64,000 bases of DNA from Serinicoccus sediminis (GCF_004153545.1 NZ_SDVA01000012.1:1-64000), one strand, 5' to 3'. Shown: positions 1 to 9,287, counted from the first letter of the stretch. Numbers and translations: made by a program. The notes: generated from the letters alone by a model not told the origin.

Positions 1-115
1 ACCGAACAGATAACGATCCCAACAAAAACCACAACCAGCACCCGGGGGCGGGCACCAGCCATGGCAAACAAAACATGGCATCAAAAAACAAACACGCTGT
101 TGAGTTCTCAAGAAT
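1..115 (-). promoter_or_regulatory. rRNA operon leader (16S gene lies just off the left edge)
   Basis: Read on the minus strand, positions 112-93 give CTTGAGAACTCAACAGCGTG, the boxA-like antitermination/processing element of actinobacterial rRNA leaders. It is followed by the usual T-rich stretch (GTTTGTTTTTTGATGCCAT). In known operons this block sits shortly before mature 16S rRNA. No 16S sequence is inside the window, so the rRNA genes should begin just left of position 1, transcribed leftward. That placement is inference from the leader alone. Confidence 0.8.
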
Positions 116-174
116 CGGACACACACCTGCGGTCCAGACCTGGTCGGTCCTTACCCGCTCGGGGCAACCTCTCC

Positions 175-313
175 AGCCTACCTCATCTCCGACCCCGGTG
201 TCACATCCGTGGACGTGATCGTGTGCGGGGATGGTGCGGTTGTGCTGGCGCGTCCTCCGCTCTTGCGTCGGCCGCGAGGTACGACTCTACACGCCCCTCG
301 GCGCAGGGTGCAA
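175..313 (-). promoter_or_regulatory. Tandem candidate promoters for the rRNA operon
   Basis: Two sigma-A-like promoters read leftward towards the rRNA leader. The distal one has -35 TTGCAC (313-308), an 18-bp spacer and -10 TAGAGT (289-284). The proximal one has -35 GTGACA (204-199), an 18-bp spacer and -10 TAGGCT (180-175). The distal -35 begins right after the stop of the MDR oxidoreductase gene. Tandem promoters are common for rRNA operons. Start sites are not proven. Confidence 0.6.
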
Positions 314-315
314 AC

Positions 316-1308
316 TCACTCCCGCGCCGCCGCCTGACGGACCTGGATGCCCACCTGTCCGCTGCTCTCACCTGCAGACATCCGCGCCAGGGCGTGGTCC
401 GTGCGCGCCAGGGGGAACACCTCGTCCATGGCCGGCCGCAGACCCTCGCGGGAGACGAACCGGCACAGACCCGACAGCTCCGCCCGGCTGCCCATCGTGG
501 AGCCCTGCACGCGCAGCTGCTTGAAGAAGATCTTGGTGAGCTCGGCCTTCTGCGGCGCGTCCCCCGAGGTGGCGCCGCAGACGACCACGGTGCCGCCCGG
601 CCGCAGGGCGTTGACCGAGTGCGACCACGTGGCCGCGCCCACGCTGTCGAGGACGGCGTCCACCCGACCGGGCAGCCGTTCACCCGTCTCGAAGGTCGCC
701 GCCGCCCCCAGGTCCGCAGCGCGCGCCCGCTTGGCCTCCGAGCGGCTCGTCGCCCACACCGTGAGTCCGGCGGCACTCCCCAGCTGGATGAGCGCGGTCG
801 CCACGCCACCCCCGGCCCCCTGCACCAGCACGGTGTCCCCCGGCCGGACCTGCGCCTGGGTGAAGAGCATCCGGTAGGCCGTCAGCCACGAGGTGCACAG
901 GGCCGCCGCCTCCACCGCGCTCAGGTGCCCGGGGCGCGGCACCCAGGAGCCCTCTGGCACGCACACCCACTCGGCCAGCGTCCCCTGGTGGTGCTCGGAC
1001 AGCAGGGTGCGACGCGGGTCGAGCGTGGGATCCCCCTCCCAGGCGGGGGTACCGGTCACCACCGGGTGGACGACCACCTCCCCCAGCTCCGGGTGCTCCG
1101 CCACGGCGTCGCACCCGAGGATCATCGGCAGCTGCTCCGTGGCCAGGCCCACCCCGCGCAGCGACCACAGGTCGTGGTGGTTGAGGCCGGCGGCCACGAC
1201 GGGAAGCACGCGCCACCCGGGCCGCTCCTCCGGCTCCGGCCGCTGGCCGACCACCAGACCGCTGAGGGGCTCGTCCGGGTGGAGGCTGTGGGCGTAGGCG
1301 GCCAGCAT
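316..1308 (-). CDS. Zinc-less MDR-family NAD(P)H quinone oxidoreductase-like protein
   Basis: A 330-residue medium-chain dehydrogenase/reductase. The N-terminal GroES-like half carries the NHHDLW segment at 43-48. The nucleotide-binding half has a glycine-rich GAGGGVA at 164-170. The structural-zinc cysteine loop is absent, as in quinone-oxidoreductase branches, so NAD(P)H-dependent reduction of an enone or quinone is the likely chemistry; the substrate is unknown. The ATG at 1308 is chosen because the family starts close to this point; a TTG four codons upstream is also open. The gene begins 17 bp after truA on the same strand and ends just before the rRNA promoters. Confidence 0.85.
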   Translation of the reverse strand: MLAAYAHSLHPDEPLSGLVVGQRPEPEERPGWRVLPVVAAGLNHHDLWSLRGVGLATEQLPMILGCDAVAEHPELGEVVVHPVVTGTPAWEGDPTLDPRRTLLSEHHQGTLAEWVCVPEGSWVPRPGHLSAVEAAALCTSWLTAYRMLFTQAQVRPGDTVLVQGAGGGVATALIQLGSAAGLTVWATSRSEAKRARAADLGAAATFETGERLPGRVDAVLDSVGAATWSHSVNALRPGGTVVVCGATSGDAPQKAELTKIFFKQLRVQGSTMGSRAELSGLCRFVSREGLRPAMDEVFPLARTDHALARMSAGESSGQVGIQVRQAAARE

Positions 1309-1325
1309 GCGCCTATACAACCAGA

Positions 1326-2165
1326 TCAGCCGGGACGCGGCTCCCGGACGGCGCGGCTCTCCCTGCCGCGACGCCGCTGACCCTCCTCGGTGTCGGGGTA
1401 GGTGATCTCCTCCAGGCAGAGACCGTGCGCGGGCATGACCCGCACCCCGGGGTCACGGCCCCCGGCCTGCTGGACCTCCAGCGGCCAGCCCGGGGGTCGG
1501 CGCCCCTCCCCCACCGGCACGACAGCACCCACGAGCGCCCGCACCATGCTGTGGCAGAAGGCGTCCGCGACCACCGTCGCGACGACGACGCCGGCCTCGT
1601 CGCGCTGCCAGGTGAACTCCAGCAGCGTGCGCACGGTCGTGGCGCCCTCCCGCGGCTTGCAGAAGGCGGCGAAGTCGCGGAGACCGACCAGCGGGCGAGC
1701 CGCCTGGTCCATGGCCTCCACGTCGAGCGGGTGCCGCACCACGACCGTGTCGCGGCGACGCAGCGGGTCGGCGCTGCGCGGCCGGTCCTGCAGCCGGTAG
1801 CTGTAGCGCCGCCGCAGGGCCGAGAAGCGCGCGTCGAAGTCGGGGTGCACCTCCGTGGCCGCGCGTACCGCGACGTCGTCGGGCAGCACCCCCCGAAGCC
1901 GCGTCACCAGCGCCTCACCCGGCGCCCGGTCGGACCGGCCCGGGACGCGACGCCACGCCTCGTCGGCGACGTCCAGGTGACAGACCGACCCCCGGGCATG
2001 GACCCCCGCGTCCGTCCGCCCCCCGACCACCAGCCGCGGTGGCTCCACCCGCAGCACCCGGCCCAGCCCCTGCGCCAGCGTCTCCTCCACGGTGCGCAGC
2101 CCCGGCTGGCGGGCCCAACCGGAGAAGTCGGTGCCGTCGTAGGCGAGGTCGATCCTGATGCGCAC
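1326..2165 (-). CDS. truA: tRNA pseudouridine(38-40) synthase TruA
   Basis: A 279-residue pseudouridine synthase that isomerises uridines 38-40 in the anticodon arm of tRNAs. The catalytic signature GGRTDAGVHA lies at residues 48-57, with Asp52 as nucleophile, and the N-terminal AYDGTDFSGW segment matches the family. The frame is open further upstream into rplQ, but the GTG at 2165 is preferred: it opens the conserved RIRIDLAYDG sequence and has an AGGA box at suitable distance. truA after rplQ is a conserved actinobacterial order. A strong hairpin separates the two, so truA may depend on read-through. Confidence 0.95.
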   Translation of the reverse strand: MRIRIDLAYDGTDFSGWARQPGLRTVEETLAQGLGRVLRVEPPRLVVGGRTDAGVHARGSVCHLDVADEAWRRVPGRSDRAPGEALVTRLRGVLPDDVAVRAATEVHPDFDARFSALRRRYSYRLQDRPRSADPLRRRDTVVVRHPLDVEAMDQAARPLVGLRDFAAFCKPREGATTVRTLLEFTWQRDEAGVVVATVVADAFCHSMVRALVGAVVPVGEGRRPPGWPLEVQQAGGRDPGVRVMPAHGLCLEEITYPDTEEGQRRRGRESRAVREPRPG

Positions 2166-2202
2166 CCGTCCATCCTGCCCTGCTCGACGAGGAGGGGACG
2201 AC

Positions 2203-2240
2203 GAGGGCCGCCCACCCCCCGCGGGGGATGGGCGGCCCTC
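2203..2240 (-). terminator. Strong hairpin after rplQ
   Basis: A perfect 12-bp stem (GAGGGCCGCCCA at 2203-2214 with TGGGCGGCCCTC at 2229-2240) with a 14-nt loop starts 24 nt after the rplQ stop. There is no T-run, which is usual for actinobacterial terminators. It probably ends or attenuates the alpha operon before truA. Confidence 0.7.
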
Positions 2241-2263
2241 AGGTGCGTCCGGGACGCGACGGC

Positions 2264-2941
2264 TCACTTCGCGGAGTCGTCGCCCTCCGCCGGCTGCTGC
2301 GCGTCGTCGGCCCCGCCGGAGACCATCGCGGCCTCGGTGGTGTCGTCGGCGGCCTCGTTGTCGGCGACCTCGGTGAGCTCGCCGTCGGCGGCCGGCTCGG
2401 CACCCCGCTCGGCGGCGTCGTCGGCGGCCTCGACCTCGGCCTGGGCCTGGTCGACCTCGGCGGCGTCGCTCGTGGTGGGCTCCTCCGCCTCGAGCTCGGC
2501 GTCGCTGATGGCCGCGGCCTCGCGGTCCTTGGCCGAGCGCTTGGTGGCACCCTCGGCCTGGGTCACCACGGCCTGGCGGGCGACCGGCTCGCGGACCAGC
2601 TCGATGACGGCCATCGGGGCGTTGTCACCCTTGCGCGGCGCGATCTTGGTGATCCGGGTGTAGCCACCCTGGCGCTCCGCGACGTCCGGGGCGATCTCGG
2701 TGAACAGCCGGTGCACCACGCCCTTGTCCCGGACGATGGCCAGGACCTTGCGACGGTTGTGCAGGTCGCCGCGCTTGGCGAAGGTCACCAGCCGCTCGGC
2801 GAGCGGGCGCAGCCGCTTGGCCTTGGCCTCGGTGGTCGTGATCCGGTCGTGCTCGAACAGGGCGGTCGCCAGGTTGGACAGCATCAGGCGCTCGTGCGCC
2901 GGACCGCCACCGAGGCGCGGACCCTTCTTGGGTGCAGGCAT
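2264..2941 (-). CDS. rplQ: 50S ribosomal protein bL17 with long acidic tail
   Basis: Residues 1-120 are a canonical bL17 of the large subunit, starting [19 protein letters not shown]. The protein is 225 residues, roughly 100 longer than the E. coli form. From about residue 140 to the end it is a low-complexity tail rich in Ala, Glu and Asp, predicted disordered. Such tails occur in actinobacteria; their role is unknown. The gene closes the alpha operon, 26 nt after rpoA. Confidence 0.97.
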   Translation of the reverse strand: MPAPKKGPRLGGGPAHERLMLSNLATALFEHDRITTTEAKAKRLRPLAERLVTFAKRGDLHNRRKVLAIVRDKGVVHRLFTEIAPDVAERQGGYTRITKIAPRKGDNAPMAVIELVREPVARQAVVTQAEGATKRSAKDREAAAISDAELEAEEPTTSDAAEVDQAQAEVEAADDAAERGAEPAADGELTEVADNEAADDTTEAAMVSGGADDAQQPAEGDDSAK

Positions 2942-2967
2942 GAGGTCTCCTTAAGCCTTCTCGTATC

Positions 2968-3990
2968 TCAGTACTGCTCGTCCTCGGCGAAGGCGGCGTC
3001 GCCCTCGTCGTCGTACGCGCCGTCCTCGTAGGCGGCGGCACCCTCGAACCCGGGCGGGCTGTCCTTGAGGGCCAGGCCCATCTCGGCCAGCTTGTCCTTG
3101 ACCTCGTCGATCGACTTGGCGCCGAAGTTGCGGATGTCGAGCAGGTCGGCCTCGCTGCGTCCGACGAGCTCGCCGACGCTGTGGATGCCCTCACGCTTGA
3201 GGCAGTTGTAGGACCGGACGGTGAGGTCCAGCTCCTCGATCGGCAGCGCCAGGTCGGACGCCAGGGCGCCCTCCCCCGCGGACGGGCCGATCTCGATGCC
3301 CTCGGCCTCGACGTTGAGCTCACGGGCCAGCCCGAAGAGCTCGACGAGGGTGCGGCCCGCCGAGGCCACGGCGTCGCGCGGGGCGATCGAGCTCTTGGTC
3401 TCGACATCGATGACCAGCCGGTCGAAGTCGGTGCGCTGCTCGACACGGGTCGCCTCGACCTTGTAGGTCACGGCCAGCACCGGGGAGTAGATCGAGTCGA
3501 CCGGGATCCGGCCGATCTCCTGCTCCCCCGACTTGTTGAGCTGGGCGGAGACGTAGCCACGGCCGCGCTCGACCGTCATCTCCATCTCCAGGGAGGCGGA
3601 CTCGCCGAGCGTCGCGATGTGCAGGTCCGGGTTGTGGACCTCCACGCCGGCCGGCGGGGCGATGTCAGCGGCGGTGACGGCACCGGCACCCTGCTTGCGC
3701 AGGTACATGACGACCGGCTCGTCGAACTCGCTGGACACGACCAGGGACTTCAGGTTGAGGATGACCTCGGTCACGTCCTCCTTGACCCCGGGGATCGTGG
3801 AGAACTCGTGGAGCACGCCGTCGATCCGGATGCTGGTCAGCGAGGCGCCGGGGATGCTGGACAGCAGGGTCCGGCGCAGGGAGTTGCCGAGGGTGTAGCC
3901 GAAGCCCGGCTCGAGCGGCTCGAGGGCGAACCGCGAGCGGGTGTCCGAGACGACGTCCTCGGTCAGGGTGGGGCGCTGTGCGATGAGCAC
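2968..3990 (-). CDS. rpoA: DNA-directed RNA polymerase alpha subunit
   Basis: A 340-residue alpha subunit that dimerises to nucleate RNA polymerase assembly. The N-terminal domain holds [18 protein letters not shown] and the C-terminal domain holds the helix-hairpin-helix segment [16 protein letters not shown], which contacts UP elements and activators. The chain ends in an acidic tail. The start is GTG at 3990 (VLIAQRP), fixed by an AGGAAG box seven nt upstream; a GTG six codons earlier would destroy that spacing. Confidence 0.98.
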   Translation of the reverse strand: MLIAQRPTLTEDVVSDTRSRFALEPLEPGFGYTLGNSLRRTLLSSIPGASLTSIRIDGVLHEFSTIPGVKEDVTEVILNLKSLVVSSEFDEPVVMYLRKQGAGAVTAADIAPPAGVEVHNPDLHIATLGESASLEMEMTVERGRGYVSAQLNKSGEQEIGRIPVDSIYSPVLAVTYKVEATRVEQRTDFDRLVIDVETKSSIAPRDAVASAGRTLVELFGLARELNVEAEGIEIGPSAGEGALASDLALPIEELDLTVRSYNCLKREGIHSVGELVGRSEADLLDIRNFGAKSIDEVKDKLAEMGLALKDSPPGFEGAAAYEDGAYDDEGDAAFAEDEQY

Positions 3991-4039
3991 TGGTGTCTTC
4001 CTTTCCACGGGCGACCGCTATATGACGCCGCGTGCGGGA

Positions 4040-4069
4040 GCCCGGCATACCTCTGTCCGTATGCCGGGC
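4040..4069 (-). terminator. Hairpin between rpsD and rpoA built from an inverted GGTATGCC-type pair
   Basis: An 11-bp perfect stem (GCCCGGCATAC at 4040-4050, GTATGCCGGGC at 4059-4069) with an 8-nt loop lies in the 123-bp rpsD-rpoA gap. Being inside an operon it more likely tunes rpoA expression than ends transcription. Its arms contain the word that is over-represented across this window. Confidence 0.5.
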
Positions 4070-4113
4070 GCGGACCCTGCGGGTCCGGGGCGGTGGGGCG
4101 CTGCCCCACCGGA

Positions 4114-4722
4114 TCAGTTCTTCGAGTAGAGCTCGACGATGAGCTGCTCGGTGAGGATCGTGTCGATCTGCTCACGGGTGGGCAGCTGGTGGATGAGGAT
4201 CTTCAGCGAGCCGGGCACGACCTTCATCCAGGCCGGGACCGGACGGTCGCCGTAGGTCTGGCGGGCCAGCTCGAAGGGGAAGGTCTCCACCGACTGCGGG
4301 CGGACCTCGATGATGTCGTACTGCTCCACGCGGTAGCTGGGCACGTCCACCCGGGTGCCGTTGACCAGGAAGTGACCGTGGGTCACCAGCTGGCGGGCGG
4401 CGCGACGGGTGCGGGCCAGGCCGGCGCGGTACACGACGTTGTCGAGGCGCGACTCCAGGATGATGAGCAGGTTCGCACCGGTCTTGCCGGGACGGCGGGC
4501 CGCCTCGGCGTAGTAGCGACGGAACTGCTTCTCCATGACGCCGTAGGTGAAGCGGGCCTTCTGCTTCTCCTGCAGCTGGGTGAGGTACTCCTTCTCCTGG
4601 CTGCGGCGGCGGCCGTGCTGCCCCGGGGGGAAGGGGCGCAGGTCGAAGTTCTTGTCGCCGCCGACGAGGTCGACCTTGAGCCGGCGGGACTTCTTGGTGA
4701 TGGGTCCGGTGTAGCGGGCCAT
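4114..4722 (-). CDS. rpsD: 30S ribosomal protein uS4
   Basis: A 202-residue primary 16S-binding protein, the usual length. The S4 RNA-binding domain is visible at the segment RRAARQLVTHGHFLVNGTR in the second half. In E. coli uS4 also represses the alpha operon; no equivalent target was identified here. It lies between rpsK and rpoA as in other actinobacteria. Confidence 0.98.
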   Translation of the reverse strand: MARYTGPITKKSRRLKVDLVGGDKNFDLRPFPPGQHGRRRSQEKEYLTQLQEKQKARFTYGVMEKQFRRYYAEAARRPGKTGANLLIILESRLDNVVYRAGLARTRRAARQLVTHGHFLVNGTRVDVPSYRVEQYDIIEVRPQSVETFPFELARQTYGDRPVPAWMKVVPGSLKILIHQLPTREQIDTILTEQLIVELYSKN

Positions 4723-4751
4723 GTTGTTCTACCTTGTTCCTTCCGGGGCGG

Positions 4752-5159
4752 TCAGTTGCGACGCTTCTTGGGCGGGCGGACTCCGTTGTGCGCCTGGGGC
4801 GTCACGTCGGAGATCGCGCCGACCTCCAGGCCGGCCGCGGTCAGCGAGCGGATCGCGGTCTCGCGACCCGAGCCCGGGCCCTTGACGAAGACGTCGACCT
4901 TCTTCATGCCGTGGTCCATCGCGCGGCGCGCGGCGGCCTCGGCGGCCATCTGCGCGGCGTAGGGGGTCGACTTGCGCGACCCCTTGAAGCCGACCTGGCC
5001 CGAGGAGGACCAGGCGATGACGGCACCGGTCGGGTCGGTGATCGAGATGATGGTGTTGCTGAACGTGCTCTTGATGTGAGCCTGCCCGAAGGCGACGTTC
5101 TTCTTCTCCTTGCGGCGCACCTTGCGGGCGCCGGTGGCCTGACGGCTCTTGGGGGGCAT
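4752..5159 (-). CDS. rpsK: 30S ribosomal protein uS11
   Basis: A 135-residue platform protein of the small subunit. The conserved segments [22 protein letters not shown]-like core (residues about 41-62) and the C-terminal [12 protein letters not shown] are intact. ATG start follows an AGGAG-like box. It belongs to the alpha operon between rpsM and rpsD. Confidence 0.98.
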   Translation of the reverse strand: MPPKSRQATGARKVRRKEKKNVAFGQAHIKSTFSNTIISITDPTGAVIAWSSSGQVGFKGSRKSTPYAAQMAAEAAARRAMDHGMKKVDVFVKGPGSGRETAIRSLTAAGLEVGAISDVTPQAHNGVRPPKKRRN

Positions 5160-5215
5160 GTGTTTCTCCTAGCGGAAGAGCAAGCTGAGGTGTCGGGGCG
5201 TGACGCCCGGACGGA

Positions 5216-5593
5216 TTACTTGCCGGCCTTCTTCTTGCCGGCGACGGTGCGCTTGGGGCCCTTGCGGGTCCGCGCGTTGGTCTTGGTGCGCTGACCGTGC
5301 ACCGGGAGACCGCGGCGGTGCCGCAGGCCCTGGTAGCTGCCGATCTCCACCTTGCGGCGGATGTCGGCGGCGACCTCGCGGCGGAGGTCGCCCTCGAGGC
5401 GGAAGCTGCCCTCGAGGTGGTCGCGCAGAGAGACCAGCTGCTCTTCCGTCAGGTCCTTGACGCGGGTCGACGGGTCCACGCCCGTGGCCTCCAGCGTCTG
5501 GACGGCGCGGGTACGGCCCACGCCGAAGATGTAGGTGAGAGCGACCTCGACGCGCTTGTCGCGCGGCAGGTCGACACCGATGAGTCGTGCCAT
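5216..5593 (-). CDS. rpsM: 30S ribosomal protein uS13
   Basis: A 125-residue head protein contacting the P-site tRNA and 23S rRNA. It starts [16 protein letters not shown]; the ATG at 5593 is preceded by AAGGAG, which rules out the longer upstream frame. The basic C-terminal tail (GKKKAGK) that reaches the P site is present. The 216 bp between rpmJ and this gene contain no other gene. Confidence 0.98.
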   Translation of the reverse strand: MARLIGVDLPRDKRVEVALTYIFGVGRTRAVQTLEATGVDPSTRVKDLTEEQLVSLRDHLEGSFRLEGDLRREVAADIRRKVEIGSYQGLRHRRGLPVHGQRTKTNARTRKGPKRTVAGKKKAGK

Positions 5594-5809
5594 GTGGCAG
5601 TGCTCCTTGGGGTACGTGCGAGAGTCTGGTGCAGCACCGGTCCGCATCGTCTGGTGGGCTCGATCGCCCGCGGTCCCCGGCTCTCGCGGCCGGAGGTGAC
5701 GTCCCGCCGGTCGGCGGGGGTCGGGTGCTGCGTCATCTGGGTCGTGACGGTATGCAGTTGTGGTCGACGCATCGAAGACGCGACGCGCGCGCGGCTCGTG
5801 GCGCTCTGC

Positions 5810-5923
5810 TCAGCCCTGACGCTGCTTGTGGCGCAGGTTGTCGCAGATCACCATGACCCGCCCGTGACGGCGGATCACCTTGCACTTGTCGCAGATCTTC
5901 TTCACGCTCGGCTGAACCTTCAT
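5810..5923 (-). CDS. rpmJ: 50S ribosomal protein bL36
   Basis: A 37-residue protein, [17 protein letters not shown] at its start, carrying the zinc-ribbon ligands Cys-x2-Cys, Cys and His of the zinc-binding C+ form. It lies between infA and rpsM, the conserved actinobacterial position, and is short enough to be missed by length cut-offs. Confidence 0.96.
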   Translation of the reverse strand: MKVQPSVKKICDKCKVIRRHGRVMVICDNLRHKQRQG

Positions 5924-5992
5924 GGCTTCCTGCCTTCGGTGGAGTGGATCTGTGCGGGATGTGCGTGGTCCTCGGCCCGGGGGCCGCGGACC

Positions 5993-6214
5993 TCAGCGGT
6001 AACGGAAGACGATGCGACCGCGGGTCAGGTCGTACGGGCTGAGCTCCACCACGACCCGGTCCTCGGGGAGGATCCGGATGTAGTGCTGCCGCATCTTCCC
6101 GGAGATGTGAGCCAGCACCACGTGACCGTTGGTGAGCTCGACCCGGAAGTTCGCGTTCGGGAGGGCCTCGACTACCGTGCCCTCGATCTCAATGACGCCG
6201 TCCTTCTTCGCCAT
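5993..6214 (-). CDS. infA: Translation initiation factor IF-1
   Basis: A 73-residue OB-fold protein that occupies the A site during initiation. It starts [20 protein letters not shown] and ends [10 protein letters not shown], both fully typical. A GGAGGA box precedes the ATG at 6214. infA opens the infA-rpmJ-rpsM-rpsK-rpsD-rpoA-rplQ unit and has its own candidate promoter in the map-infA gap. Confidence 0.98.
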   Translation of the reverse strand: MAKKDGVIEIEGTVVEALPNANFRVELTNGHVVLAHISGKMRQHYIRILPEDRVVVELSPYDLTRGRIVFRYR

Positions 6215-6269
6215 GTCCTCCACATTCCCTGAATTGCACTGGACTCGGCCCACGCAGGGCCGACGCACT

Positions 6270-6299
6270 ATCCTACGGGACGGGCAACCCCAAGGCCAA
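6270..6299 (-). promoter_or_regulatory. Candidate infA (alpha operon) promoter
   Basis: Read leftward: -35 TTGGCC (6299-6294), 18-bp spacer, -10 TAGGAT (6275-6270). The predicted 5' leader is about 50 nt and contains a small CGGCCC/GGGCCG hairpin. The same -35 and spacer recur before rpsL, and TTGGAC with the same spacer occurs before rpoB and rplJ. Confidence 0.5.
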
Positions 6300-6319
6300 T
6301 CCGCCGGGACGGGTGGAGC

Positions 6320-7195
6320 TCAGTCGGCGAGCGGCGCCCAGGGCGCACCGACGGCCGCCAGCCCCGCCTCGCCACCGTCCGTCGCCGTCAGCACCCACAG
6401 CCCGTCGTCGGTGACCGCGACCGTGTGCTCCCAGTGGGCCGCCCGGCTGCCGTCGCCGGTGACGACCGTCCAGTCGTCGGCCAGGGTGCGCGTCTCGATG
6501 GAGCCGAGCGTCACCATCGGCTCGATGGCCAGGGTCGCCCCCGAGGGCACGGTCGGGCCGCTCGAGGTGACCCCGTAGTTGGGGACGTGCGGGTCCATGT
6601 GCATCTCCCGCCCGATCCCGTGGCCGGTGTAGTCCTCCAGGATGCCGTAGACCTCGACCCCCGGGACACCCTGCTGGCGACGGTGCTCCAGGGCGGCATC
6701 CACCGACGCCTCCACCGCGTCCCCCACGGCATACAGCCGGCCACCCGGTCGCAGCGCCGCGATGCCCGCCCAGAGCGAGGCCTCCGTGTCGTCCATGAGC
6801 GCGAGGTCGGCGGCGCTCCCCCGGTCACGGCCCCCGACGACCAGGGTCAGTGCCGCGTCCCCGTGCCACCCCTCGACGATCGCGCCGCAGTCGATGGAGA
6901 CGAGGTCACCGTCGACGAGCACCCGCTCCCCCGGGATGCCGTGCACGACCTCGTCGTTGACCGAGATGCACAGGCTCCCGGTGAACCCGTGGTAGCCGAG
7001 GAAGCTCGGTGTGGCGCCCGCCCCGCGGATCGCCTCCTCGGCCAGCGCGTCGAGCGCCCCGGTGGAGGTGCCGGCGACGGCGCTGTCCCTGGCCAGGGAC
7101 AGGGTGTCCGCCACGACCCGACCGGCCCGCCGCATGGCGACCAGCTGCTCGGGCGTCTTCGTCTCGATCCGGGGACGACGACGGAAGATGGACAT
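6320..7195 (-). CDS. map: Type I methionine aminopeptidase
   Basis: A 291-residue metalloenzyme that removes initiator methionine. The five metal ligands of the pita-bread fold are recognisable: Asp in SIDCGAIV, Asp in WHGDAALT, His in TGHGIGREMH, Glu in AIEPMVTLG and Glu in HWEHTVAV. Its ATG overlaps the adk stop by one base (TGATG), indicating coupling. secY-adk-map is the standard end of the spc operon. Confidence 0.97.
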   Translation of the reverse strand: MSIFRRRPRIETKTPEQLVAMRRAGRVVADTLSLARDSAVAGTSTGALDALAEEAIRGAGATPSFLGYHGFTGSLCISVNDEVVHGIPGERVLVDGDLVSIDCGAIVEGWHGDAALTLVVGGRDRGSAADLALMDDTEASLWAGIAALRPGGRLYAVGDAVEASVDAALEHRRQQGVPGVEVYGILEDYTGHGIGREMHMDPHVPNYGVTSSGPTVPSGATLAIEPMVTLGSIETRTLADDWTVVTGDGSRAAHWEHTVAVTDDGLWVLTATDGGEAGLAAVGAPWAPLAD

Positions 7196-7791
7196 CAGGC
7201 GGTGTCGGTGGCGTCCGAGGAGTCCACGGCATCCGCCAGGGCCGCCTCGATCCGCGCGGTGACCTCGCCCACCTCGCCCATGCCGTCGACCCGTCGCAGC
7301 AGGCCACGCGTCTTGTAGTGGGCCGAGAGGGGGGCCGTCTCCTCGGCGTACAGTCGCATCCGCTCCCGGATGACGTCCTCGGTGTCGTCGGCGCGGCCCT
7401 GCTCGTGGGCCCGGGTCAGCAGTCGCTGCACGACCTCGTCGGTGTCGACCGTCAGCTCGACCACGACGTCCAGCTGGTGACCGGCGTCGCCCAGCATCTC
7501 GTCCAGCGCCTCGACCTGTCCGGTCGTGCGGGGGTAGCCGTCGAGGAGGAAGCCGTGCTCGGCGTCGGGCTGGGCCAGCCGGTCACGCACGATCGCGTTC
7601 GTGATCTCGTCGGGCACGTAACCACCGGAGGCCGTGATCTGCTTGACCTGGAGCCCGAGGTCGGTCTCCTCCCGGATGTTGGCCCGGAAGATGTCGCCGG
7701 TGGAGATCGCCGGGACGCCGTGGGTGGTGGACACGTGGGCGGCCTGGGTGCCCTTGCCGGCACCGGGGGGCCCGAGCAGGATGAGGCGCAT
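7195..7791 (-). CDS. adk: Adenylate kinase
   Basis: A 198-residue enzyme for AMP + ATP = 2 ADP. The P-loop GPPGAGKGTQ is at residues 7-16 and DGYPRT, an AMP-site segment, follows in the middle. The LID domain is the short form without zinc cysteines, as in other actinobacteria. Both ends share single bases with neighbours (TGATG with secY upstream and map downstream). Confidence 0.97.
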   Translation of the reverse strand: MRLILLGPPGAGKGTQAAHVSTTHGVPAISTGDIFRANIREETDLGLQVKQITASGGYVPDEITNAIVRDRLAQPDAEHGFLLDGYPRTTGQVEALDEMLGDAGHQLDVVVELTVDTDEVVQRLLTRAHEQGRADDTEDVIRERMRLYAEETAPLSAHYKTRGLLRRVDGMGEVGEVTARIEAALADAVDSSDATDTA

Positions 7792-9116
7792 CAGCGGAGG
7801 AACCCTTCGTAGTCGTGCTGCTGGAGCTGGGACTCGATCTGCTTCACCGTCTGCAGCCCGACCCCGACGATGATGAGGATCGAGGCGCCGCCGAGCGGGA
7901 AGTTGGCCACGCCCATGACGTTGAACGCGATGAGCGGGATGACCGCCAGACCGGCGAGGTAGAGCGCACCGGGGGTGGTGATGCGGTTGATGACGTACTC
8001 GAGGTACTCGGCCGTCGGGCGGCCGGCCCGGATGCCGGGGATGAAGCCGCCGTAGCGCTTCATGTTGTCCGCCACCTCGGTCGGGTTGAAGGTGACCGAG
8101 GTGTAGAAGAAGCAGAAGAAGATGATCATGGCCGCGTACAGCAGCATGTAGACCCAGTGGGTGCCGGACCCGGTGGCGCCCATCGACAGGTAGCGGTCGA
8201 TGAAGCTGACCCAGCCGGGGGCCGTGGCCCCTGCCTCGGTCGGCCGGTTGAAGTTGGCCAGCAGCGAGGGCAGCATCAGGATCGAGCTGGCGAAGATGAT
8301 GGGGATGACGTTGGCCATGTTGAGCTTGAGCGGGATGTAGGTCGAGGTCCCGCCGTACTGCCGACGCCCGACCATCCGCTTGGCGTACTGCACCGGGATG
8401 CGCCGCTGGCACTGCTCGACGTAGACGACCAGCGTCATGATGACCAGCCCGAGCAGCATGACGAGCACGAAGGTGGTCACCGAGCTCTGGTAGATCGCCC
8501 CGAGCGCGGCCGGGAAGCCGGCGGCGATGGAGATGAAGATGAGCAGCGACATCCCGTTGCCCACGCCCTTCTCGGTGATGAGCTCCCCCAGCCACATGAT
8601 CAGGCCGGTGCCCGCGGTCATGGTGAGGACCATGAGCGCCAGCGTCCCGATGCTCTCGTCCGGCATCACCGAGGTGCACGTGGCTCCGAAGAGCCGCGCC
8701 GGCTCCCGCGCGATCGTCACCAGGGTGGACGCCTGCAGCACCGCGAGCCCGATGGTGAGGTAGCGGGTGTACTGGGTCATCTTGGTCTGACCCACCTGCC
8801 CCTCCTTCTTCAGCTGCTCGAAGCGGGGGATGACGACGGTGAGCAGCTGCACGATGATCGCCGCGGTGATGTACGGCATGATGCCGAGCGCGAAGATCGA
8901 CAGCTGCACCATGGCCCCGCCGGAGAACAGGTTGACCATGCCCAGCACGTTGCCGGACAGCTCGGCGGTGTTGAGGCACTGCTGCACCAGGCCGTAGTCG
9001 ACGCCGGGCGTGGGGATGTGCGTCCCGAGCCGGTAGAGCGCCATGATCGCGAGCGTGAAGAGGATCTTCTTGCGAAGATCAGGCGTCTTGAACGCGCGCA
9101 CGAAGGCGGAGAGCAT
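7791..9116 (-). CDS. secY: Protein translocase subunit SecY
   Basis: The 441-residue channel of the Sec translocon with the expected ten membrane segments. The N-terminal plug region and the cytosolic loop QCQRRIPVQYAKRMVGRR are conserved. Its stop overlaps the adk start. A 171-bp gap with a hairpin separates it from rplO, so secY-adk-map output may be set apart from the ribosomal protein genes upstream. Confidence 0.98.
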   Translation of the reverse strand: MLSAFVRAFKTPDLRKKILFTLAIMALYRLGTHIPTPGVDYGLVQQCLNTAELSGNVLGMVNLFSGGAMVQLSIFALGIMPYITAAIIVQLLTVVIPRFEQLKKEGQVGQTKMTQYTRYLTIGLAVLQASTLVTIAREPARLFGATCTSVMPDESIGTLALMVLTMTAGTGLIMWLGELITEKGVGNGMSLLIFISIAAGFPAALGAIYQSSVTTFVLVMLLGLVIMTLVVYVEQCQRRIPVQYAKRMVGRRQYGGTSTYIPLKLNMANVIPIIFASSILMLPSLLANFNRPTEAGATAPGWVSFIDRYLSMGATGSGTHWVYMLLYAAMIIFFCFFYTSVTFNPTEVADNMKRYGGFIPGIRAGRPTAEYLEYVINRITTPGALYLAGLAVIPLIAFNVMGVANFPLGGASILIIVGVGLQTVKQIESQLQQHDYEGFLR

Positions 9117-9235
9117 TCAGGTCCTCCTGTGGGGTCCCCCCTGGCGCCGCTCGTCGCGGGCGACGACGCGCCCGGGGAGGCGAGCTTGAGTCGCCCCCGA
9201 CGATAACACCACGGGTGATGGGGGTGGGGAGCAGC

Positions 9236-9268
9236 GAGGCCCTGCGCCGCGGGGCGACGCAGGGCCTC
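9236..9268 (-). terminator. Hairpin between rplO and secY
   Basis: An 11-bp perfect stem (GAGGCCCTGCG at 9236-9246, CGCAGGGCCTC at 9258-9268) with an 11-nt loop starts 20 nt after the rplO stop. No T-run follows. Likely a partial terminator or RNA-stability element inside the spc operon. Confidence 0.55.
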
Positions 9269-9287
9269 ACTCGAGGTGGGTCGGGCC

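Noticed and set aside
61-1380. Plus-strand 439-codon frame at the left edge
   Set aside because: It crosses the rRNA leader and promoters and lies opposite the MDR oxidoreductase; composition is Arg/Pro/His-rich like other shadow frames.
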